From assembly GCA_000737985.1 (NCBI GenBank), contig JNVT01000067.1, positions 1-64,000 on the forward strand: a stretch of DNA of 64,000 nt, in the 5' to 3' direction. The stretch's first letter is position 1; each line of letters starts with the position of its first letter. The notes beneath the pieces are model-generated. The model did not search any database. It saw nothing but the letters and a program-made list of their open reading frames with translations, and was not told the origin of the DNA. This document shows positions 33,675-41,554 of this stretch, piece by piece. Source of the DNA: Gammaproteobacteria bacterium MFB021. GTDB taxonomy: Bacteria > Pseudomonadota > Gammaproteobacteria > Pseudomonadales > Halomonadaceae. The translations under genes and the position numbers were made by a program.

Positions 33675-34160
33675 TTAGTTCTGGAGGGGAAAAAGCTGGT
33701 GCAGCGGCAGGTACTGTTTGACGAAGGGGGACTTCATGACCACGAAGCTGAAGTACTTGTCGATACCGACATCGCTGTCGCTCAGCTCCTCCATGATCGA
33801 TTGATAAGCGCTGACGTCGCTACACACGAACTTCAGCAGATAATCGTAGCCGCCCGACATGAGGTGGCATTCGATGCAGGATTCCACCTCCGTCAGATGG
33901 CGCTGAAAGCGGTCGAAGTCGTTCTGGCGGTGACTCTTTAGCGTGATCTCGGTGAAGACGGTGATCGTCGGGCCCAGCTTGGCGACGTCGATGGTGGCGG
34001 AATAACCGGTGATGTAGCCGGCTTCCTGGAGTTTCTTGACGCGCATCAGGCAGGGGCTGGGCGACAGATGGACGATGTCGGCCAGTTTGGAATTGGTGAT
34101 GCGGCCGTGCTGCTGTAATTCGTGCAGAATCCGAATGTCGGTGCGATCCAGTTTCAGCAT
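33675..34160 (-). CDS. Lrp/AsnC-family regulator of the catabolic island
   Basis: A 161-residue Lrp-type regulator. The helix-turn-helix is KLDRTDIRILHELQQHGRITNSKLADIVHLSPSPCLMRVKKLQEAGYI. The C-terminal RAM domain contains VESCIECHLMSGGYDYLLKFVCSDVSAYQ, where the ligand binds. The start at 34160 (MLKLDRTD) is preceded by AAGGAT. It lies inside the minus arm between the ArgE-like gene and the aldehyde dehydrogenase gene, so it probably regulates them in response to an amino acid. Its stop TAA is within the MITE target duplication. Confidence 0.9.
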   Translation of the reverse strand: MLKLDRTDIRILHELQQHGRITNSKLADIVHLSPSPCLMRVKKLQEAGYITGYSATIDVAKLGPTITVFTEITLKSHRQNDFDRFQRHLTEVESCIECHLMSGGYDYLLKFVCSDVSAYQSIMEELSDSDVGIDKYFSFVVMKSPFVKQYLPLHQLFPLQN

Positions 34161-34366
34161 GTGCTTATCCTTGTCGGCCCTCGGCCACGCTGCCCGGCAG
34201 ATGACGGTATCGGTGACACCTCCTGCCATGTCGCGCTGCGGGCGCATGAGAAGGCGTAACCGACAGCCTATCTTTACATAAGGTGGACGCGGTCATCCTG
34301 CATTTATTGTGCCATAGGGTGGTTGTCCAGATACCTGAATGGATAGCCGCGCCCGGCAACGGAACT

Positions 34367-35491
34367 TCAGTTCGCCGAGGCGGTGAGCAGCCTCTCCAAG
34401 AAGGCACTGCAGCGTGCCAGTTCGTCGCGGGTGATATATTCGTCGGGCTTGTGGGCGCGGGCAATGTCGCCGGGACCGCAGACGATGGCGGGGATGCCGG
34501 CCTGTTGGAAAAGACCGGCTTCGGTGCCGAAACTCACGGCGTCGACGGACGCCTGGCCACAGCTGGCCTCGACGAGCGCGACCAGCGGGTCTCGCCGGTC
34601 GAGGCGCAACGCGGGGTAGCTGGAAAGTGGCGCGTAATGGGTACCGAAGCCCTGCGCCTCGAGCCTGTCGAGTGCGTCGAGAATCGGTGCGAGAAGCGCC
34701 TGCGGGTCGACGCCCGGAATGGCCCGCGCCTCGACCTGCAGGCTGGCGAGGTCGGGGATGACATTGAGCGCCTGACCGCCGGCGATGACACCGACCTGCA
34801 TCGTCGAATAGGGCGGTGCGAAGTCCGCCGCCCTGGGGCCGTTCTCGAGGGCCCTGGCTTGCTGGACGACCTGCGTCAGTACGTCCGAGAGCGCATGGAT
34901 CGCGTTCAGCCCCAACTCGGGGCGTGAGGAGTGGCCCGGCTGGCCCGTCACTTCCAGCCGATAGGCCGCCTTGCCCTTGTGACCGCGCACCGGGGTCAGG
35001 TTGGTCGGCTCGCCGATGACGGCGCCCGAGGGCCGCGCACAGAGGTCGGGGAGTCGCGCCAGCAGGCTCGGTACCCCGCGACAGCCCAGCTCTTCGTCGC
35101 AGGAGAGCGCGACATGAATCGGCCGCGTCTTCGCCAGTGCCGCCAGTCTGGGGGCCAACGCCAGCACGCAGGCGATATAACCCTGCATGTCCGCGGTGCC
35201 TCGACCGTACAGCCGGCCGTCCCGCTCGATGAGCGTGAAGGGGTCGCTGGTCCACGTCGGTTCCCGGGCGGGGACCACGTCCAGATGCCCCGAGAGAACG
35301 ATGCCGGGCGTGTCGCAGGGGCCGAAACTGGCAAACACGTTCCAGCGGCCCGCATCGGGGCCGGGTATCTGCGTGACTGTCGCCCCGGCCTGTCGCAGGT
35401 ACTCTGCTGCCCATTCAGCGATCGGGCCGTTCGGCGCTCCGGCCACCGCCTTGAAGGAGACCAGGCGCGCCAGAATGTCTACGCTCGTCAT
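34367..35491 (-). CDS. ArgE-like M20 N-acyl amino acid deacylase
   Basis: A 374-residue zinc hydrolase of the ArgE/DapE/ACY1 (M20) family that removes an acyl group from an N-acylated amino acid. Metal residues are visible: His69 and Asp71 (LSGHLDVVP), Asp101 (GTADMQGY) and Glu133-Glu134 (SCDEELGCRG). The dimerisation domain has GHKGKAAYRLEVTGQPGHSSRPELGLNAIH, and SFGTEAGLFQQAGIPAIVCGPG gives the last ligand region. It may be annotated as acetylornithine deacetylase, but its position among oxidoreductases, a peptide importer and GNAT genes suggests a catabolic N-acyl substrate. The start follows GAGGA. The upstream gene is 90 bp away on the same strand. Confidence 0.88.
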   Translation of the reverse strand: MTSVDILARLVSFKAVAGAPNGPIAEWAAEYLRQAGATVTQIPGPDAGRWNVFASFGPCDTPGIVLSGHLDVVPAREPTWTSDPFTLIERDGRLYGRGTADMQGYIACVLALAPRLAALAKTRPIHVALSCDEELGCRGVPSLLARLPDLCARPSGAVIGEPTNLTPVRGHKGKAAYRLEVTGQPGHSSRPELGLNAIHALSDVLTQVVQQARALENGPRAADFAPPYSTMQVGVIAGGQALNVIPDLASLQVEARAIPGVDPQALLAPILDALDRLEAQGFGTHYAPLSSYPALRLDRRDPLVALVEASCGQASVDAVSFGTEAGLFQQAGIPAIVCGPGDIARAHKPDEYITRDELARCSAFLERLLTASAN

Positions 35492-35581
35492 CGTCGTGTC
35501 CTCGTCGAATGGATCGCGCCACCGCGCCGCTTGCCGATTGTTAACGCCGGATGGGCGAGCGCGGTAGTTTTCAGACAGTGC

Positions 35582-36907
35582 CTAGAACTCCGCCACCTTG
35601 CCACGCGCATTACGGGTCAGCCGCGACAGCGCGTATTGCGTGTGGGGTAGCGAGGGCGGGTCGCCGCAGACCAGTTCGGCGATCAGTTGGCCGGCCCCGG
35701 GGCCGATGCCGAAGCCGTGGCCCGAAAAGCCCGATGCCAGCATGAAGCCTTCCGGCCCCACCGTGCCATCGATGACCGGTACACCATCGGGCGTCGAGTC
35801 GATATAGCCGCCCCAGCTCGCCTGGACCGGCGAGGTGCCGAGCGCCGGCAGCAACTGACGGGCCCGATGCACAATGGTCTCGATGACCGCCGCGTCGGGC
35901 AGCGGGTCGAGGACACGGTTGCGTTCCATCGGCGTCGGCCGGTCGAGTCGCCATGACTGACGGCCCTCGTGCCCGGCCAGCCAGCCGCGCAGGTCGCCCA
36001 GCGACAGCAATTGCCAGCGGCGGGCGAACATCGGCAGAAACTGCCGGGCGTAGCGCAGCCCCTGGGGGGTCGGATCTAGCTTGGCCAGGCCGGATACCGC
36101 CAGGGTATAGGCGCCATCCGCACGCCGGGTCGCGGTCACCCGGCTGGTATGCAACGCCGCCGGCAGGCGTGAATCGGGCGGCAGCACCGAGAGCAGCGAT
36201 GAGCGGGCCGCGGTCTGCGGGAAACCGATACCGAGCTGCTTGACGAAGGTCGAAGCCCACACGCCCCCGGCCATGACCACCCGCGAGGTGCGGATGGTGC
36301 CGTGCTCGGTGACGACACCGGTCACGCGGCCACCGGCCGTCTCGACGCCCCGCGCCGCGCAGAACTGGTGCACGCTGCTGCCCTGCGCCGCCAGCCCGGC
36401 AGCGATCAGCGGTACCGCGCGCGAGGTATCGGCGGTGCCGTCCGTTGGCGACCAGACCCCGCCTTTCCAGGGCTTGCCGGTCGCGGCACCTCGCTGGGCG
36501 GCTTCCGCGGCATTCAACATGCGGGTGTCGATGCCTTCGCCGCGGGCGAAGCGACCCCAGGACGCCCAGCCCTCCAGCTCGGCCTCGTCGTCGGACAGAT
36601 ACAGAAGCCCGCAGCGGCGAAAGCCCAGATCGACATCCAGGTCCCGGGCGATCGTCTCCCAGAGGTCGAGACTCCGGGTGGCCATGCTCAGCTCGCGGGC
36701 ATCGCGGTTTTGCTGCCGGCACCAGCCCCAGTTGCGGCTGGACTGTTCACCGGCGATGCGCCCCTTTTCGATGAGCGCCACCTTGAGGCCGCGCCGGGCC
36801 AGGAAGTGGGCGGTACAGGTGCCGATGACACCGCCACCGATGACCACGGCATCGGCCTCGGTGGGCAAGGCGGGAGACGAAGGGATTGTCATCAATGGGG
36901 CTGGCAT
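35582..36907 (-). CDS. FAD-dependent amino-acid/amine oxidoreductase (DadA-like), paralogue 1
   Basis: A 441-residue DAO-family flavoenzyme. The FAD fold is ADAVVIGGGVIGTCTAHFLARRGLKVALIEKG, followed by GEQSSRNWGWCRQQNRD, a motif shared exactly (but for one residue) with the paralogue at 39321-40652. VVMAGGVWAS and the C-terminal GYIDSTPDGVPVIDG and SGFSGHGFGIGPGAGQLIAEL close the FAD and substrate site. The likely reaction is oxidation of a secondary or primary amine of an amino acid or opine; the electron acceptor is unknown. GGAT precedes the ATG. It is in line with a GNAT gene (77 bp upstream) and the deacylase gene (90 bp downstream). Confidence 0.88.
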   Translation of the reverse strand: MPAPLMTIPSSPALPTEADAVVIGGGVIGTCTAHFLARRGLKVALIEKGRIAGEQSSRNWGWCRQQNRDARELSMATRSLDLWETIARDLDVDLGFRRCGLLYLSDDEAELEGWASWGRFARGEGIDTRMLNAAEAAQRGAATGKPWKGGVWSPTDGTADTSRAVPLIAAGLAAQGSSVHQFCAARGVETAGGRVTGVVTEHGTIRTSRVVMAGGVWASTFVKQLGIGFPQTAARSSLLSVLPPDSRLPAALHTSRVTATRRADGAYTLAVSGLAKLDPTPQGLRYARQFLPMFARRWQLLSLGDLRGWLAGHEGRQSWRLDRPTPMERNRVLDPLPDAAVIETIVHRARQLLPALGTSPVQASWGGYIDSTPDGVPVIDGTVGPEGFMLASGFSGHGFGIGPGAGQLIAELVCGDPPSLPHTQYALSRLTRNARGKVAEF

Positions 36908-36984
36908 ACGGCATCCTTCTCAAGAGCTAAGGAAGAGGTCGGCGCCCGCCCATGCGTCGGGGGGAGGGGCAGCGCGGGCAGCGT

Positions 36985-37821
36985 TCAGCCAAGCGCCTGG
37001 GAGGCCAGAGCGTAGGCGCCGGCGGAGGCCGCGATCGGCGCGTCACCGCGCAGCATGGCGTGGCCCCCGCCGACATTGGTCAATCCGCATGTCTCGAGCC
37101 ACTCACCCAGTCCGCTCGATGCCGGGACGTCGATACGCACGAAGGTCTCCTGATGCTCGGCAAGGTGGGCCGAGATCAGACGCTTGGCGTCGTCGGCGCT
37201 GGGCGCGATCACCGGCCCCACGACCTTGCCACGGCCGAAGTCGCGGCAGGCCGCGACGCCCAGCAGTGCCGTGCCGTCACGGATCACTTTCACGCTACTG
37301 ACCGCGAAGAGGGTGTCCCACATCGCCGCGCGATCCAGCCCGGTATTTGCCGTATCGAGTGCCTTGATGGCAGCCGCGTCCGCCGGGGTGGCCGAGGCGA
37401 TTCCCGAAGGTGACGGGATCTGGCTGACGACCCCCTGATGCTGCAGGTTACGCCCGGTCTCGACGAAGCCCATCTTGCGATAGAGCGGGTAACCCGATGC
37501 GGTGGCCACCAGTTGAATCGTGCGCGGGCCGGCCAGCGCGATCAGCGCCTTCATCAACCGGGCGCCGAGCCCTTGGCCGCGATGGCTGTCGGCGACGATG
37601 ATCATGTTGAAGGTGACGAGCCTGTCGCCGAAGGGGGTGCAGAGAGCGGTGGCGACGACGTCGCCGTCCTGCAGGGCCACCACGCCCTCCGAGAGGGTGT
37701 GGAGCATCTCCCAGTCCTCGGGTCGATGCGGCCAGCCCTCGGCCCGCGACAGCACCACGCCACCGGGAATATGTTGCCGTTCGAACGACACGATCGACGG
37801 TTCGAGTAAGGTGTCTTGCAT
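36985..37821 (-). CDS. Two-domain GNAT acetyltransferase, paralogue 1
   Basis: A 278-residue protein. The N-terminal GNAT domain opens with WPHRPEDWEMLHTLSEGVVAL and has the acetyl-CoA loop ADSHRGQGLGARLMKALI, then YPLYRKMGFVETG. The second half is the YitH/HolE-like C-terminal acetyltransferase-type domain, with ACRDFGRGKVVGPVIA. It ends in ASQALG, a tail form shared with the other two paralogues of this island (TTQTMG and AAHTLG). Substrate unknown. The start at 37821 (MQDTLLEP) is a choice; ATG at 37854 is also in frame, and neither has a strong ribosome site. Confidence 0.82.
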   Translation of the reverse strand: MQDTLLEPSIVSFERQHIPGGVVLSRAEGWPHRPEDWEMLHTLSEGVVALQDGDVVATALCTPFGDRLVTFNMIIVADSHRGQGLGARLMKALIALAGPRTIQLVATASGYPLYRKMGFVETGRNLQHQGVVSQIPSPSGIASATPADAAAIKALDTANTGLDRAAMWDTLFAVSSVKVIRDGTALLGVAACRDFGRGKVVGPVIAPSADDAKRLISAHLAEHQETFVRIDVPASSGLGEWLETCGLTNVGGGHAMLRGDAPIAASAGAYALASQALG

Positions 37822-38145
37822 AACGGGCCCCGTTCGCCTTTGCGTAGCGTTCATACTACGCCCGGCCCCGAAGAACAGGATTGCGAGGCGCGCCACCTGA
37901 CAGAATATTCTGGGTGTGACCGGCGCCACAAAACGCAGTATCTGCTGGGAACGCCTCTCTACCGCTTCCCGACTGCCTCTCTACCGGGCGAAGATTCGGG
38001 TCCTGTCGGTAGCAGAGCATCGGTGACCAGAGCATCAGCTACCAGAGCATCGCGCCCGGTGGGCGAGGCGCGCGCTGCGGGCGGTGAGTCGCGATGCTCA
38101 TGTTGCGATCGATCGGGGCATGACGCTATCTCATCGTCTGGATCG
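37822..38145. other. Intergenic region with tandem repeats
   Basis: 324 bp between two GNAT genes of the same strand. It holds three 15-bp tandem copies with the core CAGAGCATC (38013, 38028 and 38043) and the start of a 20-bp duplication that runs into the next gene. The first GNAT promoter is expected near 37830-37930. No further gene is seen. Confidence 0.6.
38011..38055. repeat. Three 15-bp tandem repeats
   Basis: Units of the form (A)CCAGAGCATCNNNNN with CAGAGCATC invariant in three consecutive copies, period 15 bp. Non-coding in the annotation given here. Confidence 0.8.
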
Positions 38146-38171
38146 TCAGCCCATCGTCTGGGTCGTCAGTC
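38132..38171. repeat. 20-bp direct duplication at the GNAT paralogue 2 stop
   Basis: CATCGTCTGGATCGTCAGCC (38132-38151) is followed directly by a copy with CATCGTCTGGGTCGTCAGTC. The stop codon of the minus-strand GNAT gene (38146-38148) lies in the first copy, so the conserved TTQTMG tail is coded by the second. Confidence 0.75.
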
Positions 38172-39003
38172 CGAGACGAGTCAGACCCGAGGTGCTCGGC
38201 AGCGAGCCGAGTCGCATGCGCTCGAGGCGCTCGACACAGCGCAGACCCGCTGACTGCAGCCAGCCATCGTCCGGTTCCGGATCGACCAGATCGAGCCTCA
38301 CGAAATGCCCTTGCTGGCCGGCGAGCAGGGCCTGGACGAGCGCACGGGCCACCGTCGCCGACTCGGCGAGGATCGGCCCGATATATTGCCCGCGGCCGAA
38401 ATCCCGCCATAGCGCACATCCGCCGATACGCCCTTCCACGTCGAGAACCACCCCGCGCGTCGCCTCGCGCACGGCCAGCGCATGGACCGGATTGCCGGGT
38501 ACCAGCGCCAGCAGGGCGGCACTGTCCGAGGGGCGTACCGGGCGTAGATGCGGCATCGACGGGGCCGGTGTCGGCTCGACGATGCCCTGGTACTGACAGA
38601 CCCGATTACACGGCTCGAAGCCCAGCTTGCGGTAGAGCGGTGCGCCTGCCGCTGTGGCCACCAGGGCGATCGGTCGCGCTCCGGCAAGCGCCATGAGATG
38701 CGTCATGATCTCGCGCCCCAGGCCACGCCCCTGCCAGGCATCGTCAACGATGATCAGGCCGAGCGTCGCCATCGTCGCGTGGTCGGTGCAGAAGCCGGTG
38801 CCTACCAGCCGGCCGCTGTCGCTGCGCAGGGCGATGCCCTGGCCGACCTCGAGCATGTGTGCCCAGTCTTCGCGCCGGTGCGGCCAGCCGAGCCGCTGCG
38901 ACAGTCTCAGGGCGTCTTCGAGATCCCGGGTAGTGAAACGGCGATAGCCGAGCGTGGCATCGCGGGATGACGGATGGATTTCCGCGGTCGAGTCAGGTGG
39001 CAT
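38146..39003 (-). CDS. Two-domain GNAT acetyltransferase, paralogue 2
   Basis: A 285-residue paralogue of the GNAT proteins at 36985-37821 and 48242-49129. The GNAT part has LGWPHRREDWAHMLEVGQGIAL, the acetyl-CoA loop DDAWQGRGLGREIMTHLMA and APLYRKLGFEPCNR. The C-terminal domain has LWRDFGRGQYIGPILAESA and ends TTQTMG. It is the outermost gene of the minus arm, facing the plus-strand FAD oxidoreductase across a 317-bp divergent promoter region. Function unknown; acetylation of a catabolic intermediate or toxic analogue is possible. Confidence 0.82.
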   Translation of the reverse strand: MPPDSTAEIHPSSRDATLGYRRFTTRDLEDALRLSQRLGWPHRREDWAHMLEVGQGIALRSDSGRLVGTGFCTDHATMATLGLIIVDDAWQGRGLGREIMTHLMALAGARPIALVATAAGAPLYRKLGFEPCNRVCQYQGIVEPTPAPSMPHLRPVRPSDSAALLALVPGNPVHALAVREATRGVVLDVEGRIGGCALWRDFGRGQYIGPILAESATVARALVQALLAGQQGHFVRLDLVDPEPDDGWLQSAGLRCVERLERMRLGSLPSTSGLTRLGLTTQTMG

Positions 39004-39320
39004 GTCGACGTTCTCCGGTAGTCGAGGGCGCAGGCGCGGTGATCCGGCAACGACCGCTATCGCTGGCGCCTGGGCGGATTACTGTACTCAGCGCGAGTCG
39101 CCACCCGCCATGCGTGACCGGCGGCAGACGGGAATTCGGCAGAATCCTTCGAGAGAGGGGTGGTTCGGCGCATCAACTGCGCCGGGAGGGGGAAGACTCG
39201 GCACGCTGTGCCGGGCGTTCGGCCCTACGATGGAAACCGATGACGGCGGTTATTGCCCCCGGCCGACCCATTGCCCCGTCGCCCTGTCCGAGGGCGTTAC
39301 CACACGAGAGGTGCGCAAGC
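39004..39320. promoter_or_regulatory. Divergent control region of the catabolic island
   Basis: 317 bp without a gene between the divergent GNAT paralogue 2 and FAD oxidoreductase paralogue 2. Two short perfect dyads are seen: GGCGCA-TCAAC-TGCGCC (39167-39183) and CGGCAC-GCT-GTGCCG (39199-39213). No clear sigma70 boxes were found. It is the natural place for the promoters of both arms and for regulator binding. Confidence 0.5.
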
Positions 39321-40652
39321 ATGTTCGTCAATGTGGATCCCGTTGTTGACAGCCCCGGATTTCCCGAGCAGGTGGATGTGGTCGTGATCGGCGGCGGTAT
39401 CCTGGGCACCTGCGCCGCCTATGAGCTGGCCGGCCGGGGCATCTCGGTGGCATTGCTGGAAAAGGGACTGATCGGCGGCGAGCAGTCGAGTCGCAACTGG
39501 GGCTGGGTACGGCAACAGAATCGGGCCATCCCCGAGCTACCGTTGGCGATGCACAGTCTCAGCCGCTGGGAGGCGCTGTCGCAGGAGCTCGGGCGAGACG
39601 TCGGGTTTCGCCGCAGCGGCATCGTCTATACCACCGACAGCCAGGAGAGCCTGGCGCAATGGGAAGCCTGGGGTCGTCAGGCCCGCGAGCAGGGATTTGT
39701 CTGTCACATGCTGAGCGCCGAGCAGGCGCATGAACGCGCGCCGGGGACGACGTCACGCTGGCTGGGCGGGGTCTGGTCGCCTGCCGATGGGCGTGCCGAA
39801 CCGGCTATGGCGTGTCCGGCGATCGCTCAGGGCGCGCAGCGGCGTGGCGCCCATGTCCACCAGCACTGTGCGGTGCGCGGGCTGGCGCTCTCCGCGGGCC
39901 GGGTCAGCGGCGTCTGGACCGAGCACGGGTTGATACGGACCTCGAGCGTGATCTGCGCCGGCGGGGCCTGGAGCTCGCGTTTCTGTCGGCGTCACGGGGT
40001 GGATCTGCCCGCGACCAACATCATGGGCACCGCCATTCAAACCACAGCGGCGCCCGAAGTGACTCCCGGCTGTCTGACCACGCCGAAAATCGCACTGCGA
40101 CGGCGCCTCGATGGCAGCTATACACTGGCCATGCCCGGCCTGGGCCGGGTCGAGCTCAGCCCTCAGGGGTTGCGTCATGCCACCCGATTTTACAGCGCCT
40201 ACCGCAGCAAGCTGGCCAAGAAGCTGCAGATCCGAGTGGGCCGCTCTTTCTTTAGCGGGCCGGAAGCGGCCGGACGCTGGGCCTTCGATGAGATCTCGCC
40301 GTTCGAACGCCAGCGTATTCTCGACCCCATGCCGGACCTGGCGCTGGCCCGCGCCACCCTGGCTGCATTGCACGCCGAATATCCGGCACTCAAGGGGGTA
40401 CATCTGGCGCGTGCCTGGGCCGGCATGATCGATACCACACCGGATCTGGTGCCGGTGATCTCGCCGGTCGAGGCGATCCCGGGCTTCACCGTCGCGACCG
40501 GCTGCAGCGGCCACGGCTTCGGCATCGGGCCGGCCGCCGGGCGACTGGCGGCCGACATCGCCACCGACGCCACGCCGGTGGTGGATCCCGCCCCCTTTCG
40601 ACTTGCGCGTTTCTTCGATGGCAGCCGTCTGCGGCGGCCCGAGATGATGTGA
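39321..40652 (+). CDS. FAD-dependent amino-acid/amine oxidoreductase (DadA-like), paralogue 2
   Basis: A 443-residue DAO-family enzyme closely related to that at 35582-36907. FAD motif VDVVVIGGGILGTCAAYELAGRG, then GEQSSRNWGWVRQQNRAIPELP. Later segments are GFRRSGIVYTTD, VICAGGAWSSRFCRRHGVD, RAWAGMIDTTPDLVPVI and GCSGHGFGIGPAAGRLAADI. ATG 39321 follows GAGAGGTGCGCAAGC; the long upstream frame has no similarity. It opens the plus arm. Having two copies in divergent arms suggests either two stereoisomers or two related substrates; this is inference. Confidence 0.88.
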   Translation: MFVNVDPVVDSPGFPEQVDVVVIGGGILGTCAAYELAGRGISVALLEKGLIGGEQSSRNWGWVRQQNRAIPELPLAMHSLSRWEALSQELGRDVGFRRSGIVYTTDSQESLAQWEAWGRQAREQGFVCHMLSAEQAHERAPGTTSRWLGGVWSPADGRAEPAMACPAIAQGAQRRGAHVHQHCAVRGLALSAGRVSGVWTEHGLIRTSSVICAGGAWSSRFCRRHGVDLPATNIMGTAIQTTAAPEVTPGCLTTPKIALRRRLDGSYTLAMPGLGRVELSPQGLRHATRFYSAYRSKLAKKLQIRVGRSFFSGPEAAGRWAFDEISPFERQRILDPMPDLALARATLAALHAEYPALKGVHLARAWAGMIDTTPDLVPVISPVEAIPGFTVATGCSGHGFGIGPAAGRLAADIATDATPVVDPAPFRLARFFDGSRLRRPEMM

Positions 40653-40831
40653 CCCCGCTGCCGCAGCATGTGCTGTCAGCGGACCGCAAAAGCGCGATTT
40701 GTGCCTGTCGGGCGGGGCGTTTCAGCGTCGTTGGCTGGTTGGTGGGTGCTGTAATGAAGGCCTGCGCCCCGGCGGGGCCCCGTCCACGACAAGATTCACC
40801 GCGTTGCGGCACCACAACACAGGACGACACC

Positions 40832-41506
40832 ATGAGTGACATCATGCGCCCGAAGTACATCACCTTCGACTGCTACGGCACCTTGACCAACTTCCAGATG
40901 GCGAGCCTGACCCGCGAGATCTTCGCCGACCGGCTACCCGAGGCCGATCGCATGGCCGGGTTCGTGAAGTCTTTTGCCGCCTATCGCTTCGATGAGGTAC
41001 TGGGGCCGTGGAAGCCCTACGCCGAGGTTCTCTGCACCGCGCTCGAACGGACATGCCAGCGCTGGGGCGTGGAATATCGCGACAACGAAGGGATGCGCTA
41101 CTACGAGGCGGTGCCGACCTGGGGGCCGCATCCGGACGTGATCGAGGGGCTGTCGAGAATCGCCGGCAAGATCCCGCTGGTCATCTACTCCAATGCCGAC
41201 GACAGTCAGATCATGGCCAACGTCAGGAAGCTGGAAGTGCCTTTCCACAAGGTCTTCACCGCCGACACCTTCAAGGTCTACAAGCCGCGGCTGGCGGCCT
41301 TCGAGGCGATGATCGACACGCTCGGCTGCCGGCCCGACGAGCTGCTGCACGTCTCCTCCAGCTTCCGCTACGACCTGATCTCGGCCTCCCTGATGGGCAT
41401 CGAGAACAAGGCGTTCGTCGCGCGCAACCACGAGCCTTTCTGTCAGGGCTATGGCGCGACCGAAATCGCCGACATCCGTGGTCTGCCGGCACTGGTCGGG
41501 CTCTGA
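40832..41506 (+). CDS. Haloacid dehalogenase type II-like HAD hydrolase
   Basis: A 224-residue HAD-superfamily protein in the L-2-haloacid dehalogenase subfamily. The nucleophile is Asp13 in TFDCYGTLTNF. The Ser/Asn motif is IYSNADDSQI, the Lys motif KVYKPRLAAFEA, and the last acidic motif SSFRYDLISASLMGI. Many members of this subfamily are not dehalogenases but act on small phosphate esters, so the substrate is unsettled. ATG 40832 follows AGGACGAC. It lies 179 bp after the FAD oxidoreductase and 48 bp before the PuuB-like gene, in the plus arm. Confidence 0.85.
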   Translation: MSDIMRPKYITFDCYGTLTNFQMASLTREIFADRLPEADRMAGFVKSFAAYRFDEVLGPWKPYAEVLCTALERTCQRWGVEYRDNEGMRYYEAVPTWGPHPDVIEGLSRIAGKIPLVIYSNADDSQIMANVRKLEVPFHKVFTADTFKVYKPRLAAFEAMIDTLGCRPDELLHVSSSFRYDLISASLMGIENKAFVARNHEPFCQGYGATEIADIRGLPALVGL

Positions 41507-41554
41507 GGGCCGTGGCTGACTCGCGCCCGATCGGTCGAGACTGAGGAGGCTTTA

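Noticed and set aside
40653-40831. Possible small gene or riboswitch before the HAD gene
   Set aside because: The 179-bp gap has GC-rich inverted segments, but I could not fold it into any known riboswitch or find a convincing frame.
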